Of a stretch of 40,712 nucleotides of DNA, positions 8,587-16,286 are shown piece after piece. A program made the translations under genes and the position numbers. Positions within the stretch are counted from its first letter, which is position 1; every line of letters starts with the position of its first letter. The stretch is from positions 1-40,712 of the forward strand of contig JARIDO010000039.1 of the NCBI GenBank assembly GCA_029263895.1. The letters run 5' to 3'. Under the pieces are notes generated by a model. It had not been told where the DNA came from. It did not search any database and saw only the letters and a list, made by a program, of their open reading frames with translations. The stretch is from Sporosarcina sp. (GTDB lineage Bacteria; Bacillota; Bacilli; Bacillales_A; Planococcaceae).

Positions 8587-9702
8587 ATGCGTATTGGAGT
8601 TCCGAAAGAAATTAAAAACAATGAGAATCGTGTTGCGATGACACCAGCAGGAGTTTTTACGTTGAAAAATGCAGGACACGATGTAATCATTGAAACTAAT
8701 GCCGGATTAGGTTCAAGTTTTACAGATGAGGACTATATCGAAGCTGGTGCAATGATTGTTCAGACAGCTGCTGAAGTATGGGATGTAGACATGGTCATGA
8801 AAGTTAAAGAACCCGTTTCTTCGGAGTATGGTTATTTCCGTGAAGGACTTATTTTATTCACATACCTTCACTTAGCAGGTGAACCTAAACTAACACAAGC
8901 ATTATTAAATCATAAAGTTATTGGTATTGCATATGAAACTGTACAATTGCCAAATAACACATTACCATTACTAGCACCAATGAGTGAAGTGGCTGGACGC
9001 ATGGCTACGCAAATTGGTTCACAATATCTTGAAAAGACGAAGGGTGGTAAAGGAATCCTGTTGTCTGGTGTTCCCGGTGTGTCTCGTGGGAAGGTAACTG
9101 TAATTGGAGGAGGACAAGCTGGAACCAATGCTGCCCGCATTGCGGTAGGAATGGGTGCTCAAGTAACAGTTCTTGACCTATCGGTGGATCGGTTGCGCCA
9201 ACTGGATGAGGTATTTGGAAATGGTATTCAAACACTTGTTTCAAATCCATTTAACATTGCAGAGGCTGTAAAGGACTCTGATTTAGTCGTGGGAGCAGTA
9301 CTGATACCAGGAGCTAAAGCGCCAAAACTTGTTTCAGAAGAAATGGTGAAATCAATGAAAACAGGTTCAGTTTTAGTGGATATCGCAATTGACCAAGGTG
9401 GAATCTTTGCTACTTCTGACCGTGTCACAACGCATGATGAACCAACGTATATAAAGCACGGTGTCGTCCACTATGCTGTTGCGAATATGCCAGGTGCAGT
9501 ACCGCAAACATCTACGGTGGCATTGACGAACGTAACAGTTCCGTATGCTCTTCAAATTGCAAATAAAGGATATAAGCAAGCGTGTGTAGATAACTTGTCT
9601 CTTCAAAAAGGGGTTAATACACTCGAAGGACATGTCACGTACAAAGCTGTCGCAGATGCGCAAGACATTGCCTACATTTCTGCAGAATCTTTATTGCTTT
9701 AA
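8587..9702 (+). CDS. ald: Alanine dehydrogenase
   Basis: A 371-residue NAD-dependent L-alanine dehydrogenase (alanine + NAD + water to pyruvate + ammonium + NADH). It opens [20 protein letters not shown] with Arg15; the catalytic pair is Lys74 (KVKEP) and His95 (YLHLAGE); the Rossmann loop is [12 protein letters not shown]; Asp in VDIAIDQGG completes the site. A frame-open GTG lies 18 bases upstream, but it sits inside the AAGGAGG ribosome site, so ATG 8587 is the start. In B. subtilis Ald is needed for normal sporulation and alanine use. It is not next to ackA there, so this linkage is lineage-specific. It is the last gene before the ISL3 copy B junction. Confidence 0.97.
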   Translation: MRIGVPKEIKNNENRVAMTPAGVFTLKNAGHDVIIETNAGLGSSFTDEDYIEAGAMIVQTAAEVWDVDMVMKVKEPVSSEYGYFREGLILFTYLHLAGEPKLTQALLNHKVIGIAYETVQLPNNTLPLLAPMSEVAGRMATQIGSQYLEKTKGGKGILLSGVPGVSRGKVTVIGGGQAGTNAARIAVGMGAQVTVLDLSVDRLRQLDEVFGNGIQTLVSNPFNIAEAVKDSDLVVGAVLIPGAKAPKLVSEEMVKSMKTGSVLVDIAIDQGGIFATSDRVTTHDEPTYIKHGVVHYAVANMPGAVPQTSTVALTNVTVPYALQIANKGYKQACVDNLSLQKGVNTLEGHVTYKAVADAQDIAYISAESLLL

Positions 9703-9818
9703 TACTTAAAACGAACCTAAAATAACGCCAACTATCATTTTTTGATAGCCTTTAATAGTTCTTTGCCCAATAAAGTTGTTGAAGAATTCTAGTTAACTTT
9801 CATTAGTTTTTATTTGTT

Positions 9819-9872
9819 ACAGGACTGCATCTAAAGTCAGTTTAACTGACTTTGGATGCAGTCCTGTTTTTT
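9819..9872 (+). terminator. Strong intrinsic terminator directly before IS copy B
   Basis: A stem of about 22 bp with one mismatch (9819-9840 with 9846-9866) followed by six T. It ends 3 bases before the left terminal repeat of the IS. The sequence between ald and this hairpin (9703-9818) holds only a weak small hairpin (CTATCA / TGATAG). The terminator may be the original ald terminator. Confidence 0.9.
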
Positions 9873-9986
9873 GAGGTTCTATAATATTTGTTGGGGTGTG
9901 TAAACAATTCACAAAAAATGCACGGAATCACCCATTCTTTTATACATGAATTATCTACTAAACAAGTAAAGGAAAGGACCGTGCAC

Positions 9987-11090
9987 ATGAATAATAACTT
10001 GAATATTCTTGGATTAAAAGATGTGACTATCGAAAAGATTGAGGAAGTTGGAAAACGGATTGCGCTTTATGTAATACTCCCAACAAAACATCATCCCTGT
10101 CCTACCCGCGGTATGAAAACAGAAAAGATTCATGACTATCGGAACAAAAAGTGAAACATATAAAAGAGTGTAACCATGTGGTGCGGATTCGTTCGATTAA
10201 AGCCAAAAACTTTAAAGAAGTTGGAGAAGTATTGCGAATCTCTGGTTCGACAGTCATTCGACGGTTTAAAGAAGTAGCGAAAAACGAGATGAAAACAGGA
10301 GTTAGATTGCCTAAAGCGATTGCGATTGATGAATATAAAGGTGATACAGATGCCGGTACCTATCAACTCATTATAGCGAATGCAGTCACGCATGAACCGA
10401 TTGACATCTTACCAAATCATCGAAAAGAAACCATCAAAAATTACCTCTATCAATATGGAACAGATGTGAAAATGGTTGTTATGGATATGAATCCAAGCTT
10501 TAAAGCGGCGGTTAAACAAGCGCTTGGAAGACCGTTGGTCATCGCAGATTGATTTCATTATTGTCGTTATATTTATTGGGCAATTGATGAAGTGAGACGT
10601 CAGGTACAAAAAGATTGGCATGCCTATGACCTGAAAAAGTGTAAGCGAATGCGCCATGTATTCTATAAACGAAATCAAACGTTAACAGAGAGTCAACGCT
10701 GGCATTTGGAGCGTTATCTCGCTTTGTCCGATGATTTGAAGAAAGCATATGAACTGAAAGAGGCCTATTGTGAATGGTTTGATTGGACTAAAACAACGGA
10801 TGATGTGGTAGAAGTAAAAAGAAGTAAAAAGACGTTTAGAATTCTATTACCGTAAGGTAGAAGAAGCCCAAATTCCAGCGTTTCTGAAAGCAATCAGTAC
10901 ATTTAAAAATTGGCAAGTAGAGATTTTGAATAGTTTTATCTTTCCTTATTCAAATGGTTTCTTAGAAGGGATTAATAACAAAACCAAAGTGATGAAGTGC
11001 AATGCCTATGGTTTCAAGCGTTTTGAAAACTTTAAAGCTAAGATTTTATTGAATATGAAGTATAAAAATATAGGTCTTCACTTAGGATAA
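9987..11090 (+). pseudogene. ISL3-family transposase with frameshifts and a nonsense codon
   Basis: Recognised by the DDE_Tnp_ISL3 core: AIDEYKGD, VVMDMNPSFKAAVKQ and FHYCRYIYWAIDEVRR. Visible lesions in order: a one-base frameshift near 10150 (frame ends TGA 10152-10154 and resumes at GTG 10151); a deletion of roughly 35 codons removing the second half of the N-terminal zinc-finger region (VKHIK passes directly to VVRIRSIKAK); TGA at 10550-10552 in place of the Arg codon of the conserved DRFH stretch; and a 10-bp tandem duplication near 10818-10835 that shifts frame before the C-terminal FLKAISTFKNWQVEILNSF part. It cannot make a functional transposase. Confidence 0.9.
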
Positions 11091-11130
11091 GTGTTTTTTA
11101 AAATGTCTACTGACCAATTTATAAGGCGTT

Positions 11131-11322
11131 CGTTGATTGGAGTGGAAGTCGACGACTCCTGCGGGAACAGCGCGAGCCGAAGACCCTGGACTGAGCAAAG
11201 CGAGGGAAAAAAGGCTGCCTTAATTTCTGGAAGTGCACAGAAATACGGCCAATCGAACACTTCCTTGTTCGATTGGCTGAGGCCGTGCCCGCGGAAAGCG
11301 TTCGACTGAAACGTAAATCAAC
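11131..11322. repeat. GC-rich foldback repeat inside IS copy B, with an extra ~66-bp segment
   Basis: Same block as at 1119-1244 (starts CGTTGATTGG, ends GTAAATCAAC) but 192 bp long. The extra segment, about 11207-11279, contains a perfect 10-bp hairpin (CCAATCGAAC / GTTCGATTGG, loop ACTTCCTT). Copy A lacks it. Confidence 0.75.
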
Positions 11323-11519
11323 ATTACTTTTAAGGTTGTATATAAAAAAGGGTGACGTGTAAATCACATCACCCCAACATTTGATTTAGAACCTCTTTAT
11401 TTTAATTTGAATTGAATCATTTTGTTATCTAATATTCTTTAGTATAATAAGAACGACTAACCTAATTGGAACAAGAAGGTATTTCCTCATGTATGCCGAA
11501 TTAGTTGTATAAGTCCAAC

Positions 11520-11545
11520 GTTTAATAGGGTCTTGTTAAGGGTAA
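11520..11545 (+). promoter_or_regulatory. Sigma-B-type promoter of ytxGH
   Basis: GTTTAA (11520-11525), a 14-bp spacer, GGGTAA (11540-11545), 36 bp before ytxG. This fits the B. subtilis sigma-B consensus (GTTTAA, 12-15 bp, GGGWAT) apart from the last base. In B. subtilis ytxG-ytxH-ytxJ is a general-stress operon, so the match is meaningful. A weaker sigma-A candidate (TTGTTA, 15 bp, TATAAT at 11443-11448) lies further upstream, just after the IS. Confidence 0.6.
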
Positions 11546-11581
11546 ACATTTTTATGAGCAATAGTATGAGGAGGTACTTAG

Positions 11582-12052
11582 TTGGAGAATCTTTTGTACA
11601 TAGCGGCAATTGTCGCTGCAATAGCATTTTTGATTTTGTGTGTAAGCTTAGCAATGACGGTATTGTCATTGAAAACAACATTAAAAGGTATTTCAGAAAC
11701 GATGAATGGACTGTCAACACAGCTTGAAGGAGTGACAACAGAAACAACTGCACTACTTCATAAGACAAACGCACTAGCAGATGATATTCAGCAAAAGTCA
11801 GCTAAATTAAATTCTGTCGTGGAAGCAGTAGTAGGAGTAGGGTCTACGGTAACAAACCTTAACAACTCAGTACAAAGAGTGAGTAGTTCACTTGTTCATG
11901 AAGCCGAAAAGAACAGTGAGAAAGTTTCACAGGTTTTGCAGTGGAGTTCTGTAGCTATTGGTATTTGGAACAAAGTGAAAGAAAGTAGTCCTAAGAGTTC
12001 AGGTGGATGGACCGTATATGCACCCGAATCAAATCAGAAAAACAATGCGTAA
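11582..12052 (+). CDS. ytxG: DUF948 general stress protein YtxG
   Basis: A 156-residue protein with one N-terminal membrane segment (about residues 3-28, LLYIAAIVAAIAFLILCVSL) followed by a long heptad-rich helix (TMNGLSTQLEGVTTETTALL ...), the DUF948 pattern. The start is TTG at 11582, supported by a strong GAGGAGGT 6 bases upstream. A role in stress is inferred from the B. subtilis csb40 operon and the sigma-B-type promoter. ytxH follows after 28 bp. In B. subtilis murC lies beside this operon; here the IS junction takes that place. Confidence 0.88.
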   Translation: MENLLYIAAIVAAIAFLILCVSLAMTVLSLKTTLKGISETMNGLSTQLEGVTTETTALLHKTNALADDIQQKSAKLNSVVEAVVGVGSTVTNLNNSVQRVSSSLVHEAEKNSEKVSQVLQWSSVAIGIWNKVKESSPKSSGGWTVYAPESNQKNNA

Positions 12053-12080
12053 GTTACGCAAAAATTAGGAGGAAACGGAT

Positions 12081-12707
12081 ATGAGCGAAAACCATAACGG
12101 AAAACCAAACTATAGTGATCAACAGAATAATCATGAATATAATTCAAGGAATAACCAATATGAAACTGCGTACAGCGAACATTCATATTTACCTATGAAT
12201 TATAACTATCACTCTAACAATACGGATGACTTTTATAGTGATGATAAAGGTTCAGGGGCAGGAAGTTTTCTATTTGGTGCGCTAGTAGGTGGCGTAATTG
12301 GAGCTGCTGCTGCATTATTTTTAACACCTAAATCGGGTAGTGAGATGCGTGATGATTTTAGTACCCAAGCTGTTCAACTTAAGGAAAAAAGTATTGAAAT
12401 CAGTTCCGTTGCCAAAGACAAAGCTAGCGAGTTTACTGCCGTTGCAAAAGAAAAAACGGGTGAGTTATCAAAGTCTTTACAAGAGCAATCAGGTCAACTA
12501 GTAGACAAAGTAAAGTCAATGACTTCGAAAGTTTCATTGCCTATGGATGATGGTACAGTTTCGTCAGAAGGAGAAGAAGCGATTGAATATATTGCTGACA
12601 AACTTTCAGATGCAAGTAAAACGTTAGAAAAAGGAAAAGATAAAGTGAATGCGGCTGTTAAAACAGTGGGAAAAGAAATAGAAAAAGAAGTTAAAACTAA
12701 AAAGTAA
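12081..12707 (+). CDS. ytxH: YtxH-domain general stress protein
   Basis: A 208-residue protein with the YtxH/gas-vesicle-protein-like domain: the glycine/alanine-rich hydrophobic segment GSFLFGALVGGVIGAAAALF (about residues 60-80) followed by LTPKSGSEMRDD and a long amphipathic, lysine-rich helix region. The first 58 residues are an unusual low-complexity stretch rich in Asn, Tyr, His and Ser, which makes it longer than B. subtilis YtxH (about 150 residues). AGGAGG precedes the ATG. It is likely co-transcribed with ytxG; ytxJ, third gene of the B. subtilis operon, is missing. Confidence 0.88.
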   Translation: MSENHNGKPNYSDQQNNHEYNSRNNQYETAYSEHSYLPMNYNYHSNNTDDFYSDDKGSGAGSFLFGALVGGVIGAAAALFLTPKSGSEMRDDFSTQAVQLKEKSIEISSVAKDKASEFTAVAKEKTGELSKSLQEQSGQLVDKVKSMTSKVSLPMDDGTVSSEGEEAIEYIADKLSDASKTLEKGKDKVNAAVKTVGKEIEKEVKTKK

Positions 12708-12715
12708 GGAATTTA

Positions 12716-12762
12716 AAAAAGCTTGTTCGACACCAATATAGGTGCCGAATAAGCTTTTTTTC
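12716..12762. terminator. Terminator between convergent ytxH and the FtsA/PilM-like gene
   Basis: A long hairpin, AAAAAAGCTTGTTCG pairing with CGAATAAGCTTTTTT through G-T pairs, with an inner CACC/GGTG stem. A and T runs on both sides allow use from both strands. Confidence 0.85.
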
Positions 12763-12782
12763 ATAGTTAAAATTTAAAGTCG

Positions 12783-14921
12783 TTATTCTGGGAAATTTAT
12801 TTCTAACACATCGCCACCAAATATTTCATCATTAAAACCTATTTCAGAGCCATTGCGAAGTAATTGATAGGGCCTCGTAATGTTTTTGGGTAATTGGTAA
12901 TCAGTGAAAGCAAATACATCACCAAATATAATGGGACTTTCACTCGTAGATGTCATTACAAAATTATCCCCTTGCTTAACAATTTCGTGGCCTTCAGCAG
13001 GCGTTCCATTTAACGTAACGATTTGATGTGGTTTTCGTATCTCTACTAATTCTCCATTAAAAGTTACTGTAATTGTTTCGTGAAACTTTTTTCCGACTGC
13101 AGTAACAACTCCATTAACAGTTAACTTTTCAGATGGAGTAATTGTTATGATGTCACCATCCTTGATGAGATAACTTGGTCTCACTGGAATGTTGCCGATA
13201 CGAAATTGCGGACTATTTGTCTTGATAGTTTTAGTCTTCTGGTTTATCGTAACAACTAATGATTCATTCACGAGTAAATTTTTTCGGTTCGTATTCTCTA
13301 AGGCGGTTGCTAGAGACTTATTATGTGTAATTTGAATGATATCCCGGTCTTTAATAGATGTTTCAATAGACTTTTTTTGCCCGTTAATGAAAATCGTTGG
13401 ATTTATTTCAACTTGTCTTCCATCAATAGTGGCTTTAACAGTTGTTAAATCCTCAAAAAGGTCTTGAACAGTTGCGGTAGCATTTTGACCGTCTTGGCCA
13501 GGAACTAACTCAACCACATCACCGTTTGAAATTTTGCTTTTTGAACTAACTTCTTGTCCGTTTAATAAAATCTTTGAAGGTGTACCATGTTCGCCGGGAA
13601 TTAATAGGTCTTTGTCGTTCAATTTGATAGATAAACCGAATCCTGGCTTACCGTATAATTGGCGTGCTGTAATGTTAGCTGCAAGTAATGCGTCTCCAAC
13701 TGTCATTTCTTTTAATTCGAATAGACGGATTACTTTGTCGTTAACTGTTACTGACATATAGTGAATTGGAGCCCTTCTTGCGGCAATTGCAATACCAATA
13801 GGTGTTACAAGTTCTGGCGAAGATACGATAGAGGGCTCAAGTGTAATATCACTTAATGCTTCAAGCCCTCTAATTCCAACTCTGTTTTCAGGTAATTCTA
13901 GATGTTGACTTACAGCTTTGGTTAAACCGGGCGTTAAACTACCACCTCCTACAACCATTACTGCCTGTGGTGATCTACCACTATTCAAACGTTGTACTTC
14001 TTGAGAAATGGCTTGTGCTAGTTTGTCAACAGAAGGATTTAATATTTTGTATAGTTCATCAGGTGTGACATTTTGTTCAAAACCTAAAATATCTGTAATC
14101 GTAACATTCTCACCACTTGAAATTTTTCTTTTCGCCATTTCGGCTAGATTAAAGTCGAGAAGGTAATGATTGCTTAGAACTTCTGTAATTTCATCTCCGG
14201 CAATTGGAACCATACCGTAGGCGACAACTGTGTTATTATCTGTGATTGCGATATCAGAAGTTCCTGCACCAATATCAACCAATGCTACATTTAACCTGCG
14301 CATGGATGGTGGAATGAGAACATTGATAGCTGCAATAGGTTCAAGTGTTAGTGCTTCCATTTCAAGACCAGCTCGTTTAAGGGAAGACAGTAAGGATTCA
14401 ACAACGACTCTCGGTAGGAAAGTAGCAATGACATCCACAGATGCTGATCGTCCAGCTTGGTCTATTAAACTACCTATCTCTTCGCCATCAAGTTGATAAT
14501 GAAGTACGGAATAGCCAACACAGTAATAATAGTCGTCCTTTGTTACAGTTTGAGAAGATAATAGCTTTTGTTGGGCTTGCTGAACAGCTGCTAGCTCCAA
14601 CCTGTTAACATCTTCAGTAGAGAATAGTGATTGCTCTGAAATGTCAATTGCCATAGAACCTTCAGAAGTTTTAAGTGCTCTTCCAGCCGCGGCTACACTG
14701 ACACGTTTCAATGAACCATGTCTCTCTTCTAAAATTGTTTTTATTTGAGTGATAACATTCGCAACGCTTAATATATTATGTATTTGTCCGTCAATCATAG
14801 AACGTTCTTTATGTTCGATTGAGACGAGGTCTGCAACATGATAAGCTCCTTCGTTCTCTTGGAGAATAATGCCCACAACGGAACGGGTTCCAATATCAAG
14901 TGCGAATAAAGTAGTAGTCAG
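12783..14921 (-). CDS. FtsA/PilM-like actin-fold ATPase with repeated C-terminal domains
   Basis: A protein of 712 residues if it starts at CTG 14921. No ATG, GTG or TTG lies in frame at the true N-terminus; the first ordinary start, GTG 14876, would cut away the phosphate-1 loop FALDIGTRSVVG. CTG is preceded at 6 bases by AAAGGGTGG and opens LTTTLFALDIGTRS. Residues 1 to about 385 are the actin-like FtsA/PilM/SHS2 part: VSVAAAGRALKTSEG, the phosphate-2 motif VALVDIGAGTSDIAI and the adenosine motif VMVVGGGSLTPGL. The rest is a chain of modules of about 60-70 residues, each ending in a GD-hydrophobic strand (SNGDVVELVPG, KDGDIITITP, GGDVLEINFP). There is no close B. subtilis counterpart at this locus. 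A division or envelope role is inference from the fold; the neighbours do not settle it. Confidence 0.78.
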   Translation of the reverse strand: MTTTLFALDIGTRSVVGIILQENEGAYHVADLVSIEHKERSMIDGQIHNILSVANVITQIKTILEERHGSLKRVSVAAAGRALKTSEGSMAIDISEQSLFSTEDVNRLELAAVQQAQQKLLSSQTVTKDDYYYCVGYSVLHYQLDGEEIGSLIDQAGRSASVDVIATFLPRVVVESLLSSLKRAGLEMEALTLEPIAAINVLIPPSMRRLNVALVDIGAGTSDIAITDNNTVVAYGMVPIAGDEITEVLSNHYLLDFNLAEMAKRKISSGENVTITDILGFEQNVTPDELYKILNPSVDKLAQAISQEVQRLNSGRSPQAVMVVGGGSLTPGLTKAVSQHLELPENRVGIRGLEALSDITLEPSIVSSPELVTPIGIAIAARRAPIHYMSVTVNDKVIRLFELKEMTVGDALLAANITARQLYGKPGFGLSIKLNDKDLLIPGEHGTPSKILLNGQEVSSKSKISNGDVVELVPGQDGQNATATVQDLFEDLTTVKATIDGRQVEINPTIFINGQKKSIETSIKDRDIIQITHNKSLATALENTNRKNLLVNESLVVTINQKTKTIKTNSPQFRIGNIPVRPSYLIKDGDIITITPSEKLTVNGVVTAVGKKFHETITVTFNGELVEIRKPHQIVTLNGTPAEGHEIVKQGDNFVMTSTSESPIIFGDVFAFTDYQLPKNITRPYQLLRNGSEIGFNDEIFGGDVLEINFPE

Positions 14922-14979
14922 AATTTTCCACCCTTTCTGTCCATTTCGTAACTGTTAGAAAAAAAGTAAAAGAAATAGC

Positions 14980-15008
14980 GTGACTTTTCAAATCGACTTC
15001 TTTATACT
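14980..15008 (+). promoter_or_regulatory. Sigma-A-type promoter of aroA
   Basis: GTGACT (14980-14985), a 17-bp spacer, TATACT (15003-15008), 78 bp before aroA. No T-box or tryptophan/tyrosine attenuator was seen in the leader. Confidence 0.5.
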
Positions 15009-15086
15009 TGGTCTATTATCTAAAAATGTAACATATATTCCCCTTTACGGAAAGGGAATGTTGTTTACGGGGAGGGGACGGACTAA

Positions 15087-16169
15087 ATGAAAAATGAGCT
15101 CGATGAATTACGCAATCGTGTAAGTGGGTTAAACACTAGCATTTTGGATTTAATTAATGAAAGAACAGCTGTTGTTCAAGAAATTGGTAAAGTAAAAGAG
15201 AAGCAAGGTGTCAATCGTTATGATCCAATTCGTGAAAGAGAAATGTTGAACCAGTTGAAAGAGCAAAATAATGGTCCGCTGCCGAACGGTATACTTGAAC
15301 AAATATTCAAAGGGATTTTCATGTCTGCTCTTGAAATTCAAGAAGATGAGCAACGTAAAGCGTTACTCGTTTCGCGAAAGCGGAAATCGAATGACACAAT
15401 CGTAGATGTTAATGGTCATAAAATTGGAGATGGACATCCTTCATTCATTTTTGGTCCATGTGCGGTTGAATCGTATGAGCAAGTCCTTGCTGTTGCTAAA
15501 TCCATTAAAGCAAAAGGGTTAACAATGATTAGGGGAGGAGCTTATAAACCCCGTACATCACCTTATGATTTCCAGGGTCTTGGCCTTGAAGGATTAAAAA
15601 TACTTAAACGTGTGGCAGATGAAACAGGTCTCTCCGTTGTAACTGAAATAATTACGCCTTCTCATTTAGAGGAAGCACTTGATTATATTGATGTAATTCA
15701 GATTGGTGCACGTAATATGCAAAACTTTGAATTATTAAAAGAAGCTGGAATGGTAAGGAAGCCGATTCTTCTTAAACGCGGTTTAGCAGCAACGCTTGAC
15801 GAATTTATTCATGCTGCTGAATATATTATGTCTAAAGGGAATACTGATATTATATTATGCGAACGTGGAATAAGAACGTATGAACGAGCTACCCGAAATA
15901 CATTGGATATTTCAGCTGTTCCTATTTTGAAGCAAGAAACACATCTGCCTGTTTTTGTAGATGTTACACATTCCACAGGTAGAAAAGATATTCTAATACC
16001 GACTGCTAAGGCTGCAATTGCAGTAGGAGCTGATGGAGTGATGGCAGAGGTACATCCTGATCCAGCAGTGGCATTATCTGATTCGGCACAACAAATGGAT
16101 ATTGATCAATTTGATGAGTTTTATGACAGTATCTTAAAATTCATGAATACGTATAATACAGTTTCATGA
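15087..16169 (+). CDS. aroA: Bifunctional chorismate mutase / DAHP synthase
   Basis: A 360-residue fusion enzyme of aromatic amino acid synthesis. Residues 1-90 form an AroQ-type chorismate mutase helix bundle ([20 protein letters not shown], then the [20 protein letters not shown] stretch). Residues 110-360 are the DAHP synthase barrel, which condenses phosphoenolpyruvate and erythrose 4-phosphate: [41 protein letters not shown] and the metal-site MAEVHPDP. In B. subtilis the mutase domain makes the enzyme sensitive to chorismate and prephenate; the same is expected here. GGGGAGGGG lies 8-18 bases upstream. ccpA follows, as in B. subtilis, but separated by a hairpin. Confidence 0.97.
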   Translation: MKNELDELRNRVSGLNTSILDLINERTAVVQEIGKVKEKQGVNRYDPIREREMLNQLKEQNNGPLPNGILEQIFKGIFMSALEIQEDEQRKALLVSRKRKSNDTIVDVNGHKIGDGHPSFIFGPCAVESYEQVLAVAKSIKAKGLTMIRGGAYKPRTSPYDFQGLGLEGLKILKRVADETGLSVVTEIITPSHLEEALDYIDVIQIGARNMQNFELLKEAGMVRKPILLKRGLAATLDEFIHAAEYIMSKGNTDIILCERGIRTYERATRNTLDISAVPILKQETHLPVFVDVTHSTGRKDILIPTAKAAIAVGADGVMAEVHPDPAVALSDSAQQMDIDQFDEFYDSILKFMNTYNTVS

Positions 16170-16174
16170 CTTCG

Positions 16175-16205
16175 CGCCGGACCCATGGTGGTTCCGGCGA
16201 TTTTC
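16175..16205 (+). terminator. Terminator hairpin after aroA
   Basis: A stem of 11 bp with one mismatch, CGCCGGACCCA / TGGTTCCGGCG, followed by a short T run (ATTTTCGC), 5 bp after the aroA stop. Confidence 0.65.
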
Positions 16206-16286
16206 GCTTATAATATAGATTACGTCATGAGAATTTACGAATGAATTTTATGAACATGGAACGATACATAGGAGGTAGAAAACGAA

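Larger units (their letters stand above)
9875..11393 (+). mobile_element. ISL3-family insertion sequence (copy B), full length but inactive
   Basis: A 1519-bp element. Terminal inverted repeats: left 9875-9896 (GGTTCTATAATATTTGTTGGGG) is matched at 17 of 22 positions by the reverse complement of the right end 11372-11393. Inside are a broken transposase (9987-11090), the GC-rich foldback repeat (11131-11322) and a hairpin GGGTGACGTG...CATCACCC (11350-11374). The 8-bp flanks differ (TTTTTTGA on the left, TCTTTATT on the right), so the target duplication normal for ISL3 is absent. The loss, or the joining of two different copies, is discussed in the findings. It separates ald from ytxG. Confidence 0.9.

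Noticed and set aside
8359..8679. 106-residue ORF opposite the start of ald
   Set aside because: It overlaps the start of ald on the other strand, has no ribosome site and an unlikely composition (many Asn, Phe, Ser, Arg); a shadow.
11078..11367. Overlapping ORFs within the GC-rich foldback repeat
   Set aside because: They follow from the repeat's base composition and inverted structure, occur on both strands, and have no ribosome sites.
14874..14876. GTG 14876 as the start of the FtsA/PilM-like gene
   Set aside because: It would delete the phosphate-1 loop, and no ribosome site precedes it; CTG 14921 is better supported.
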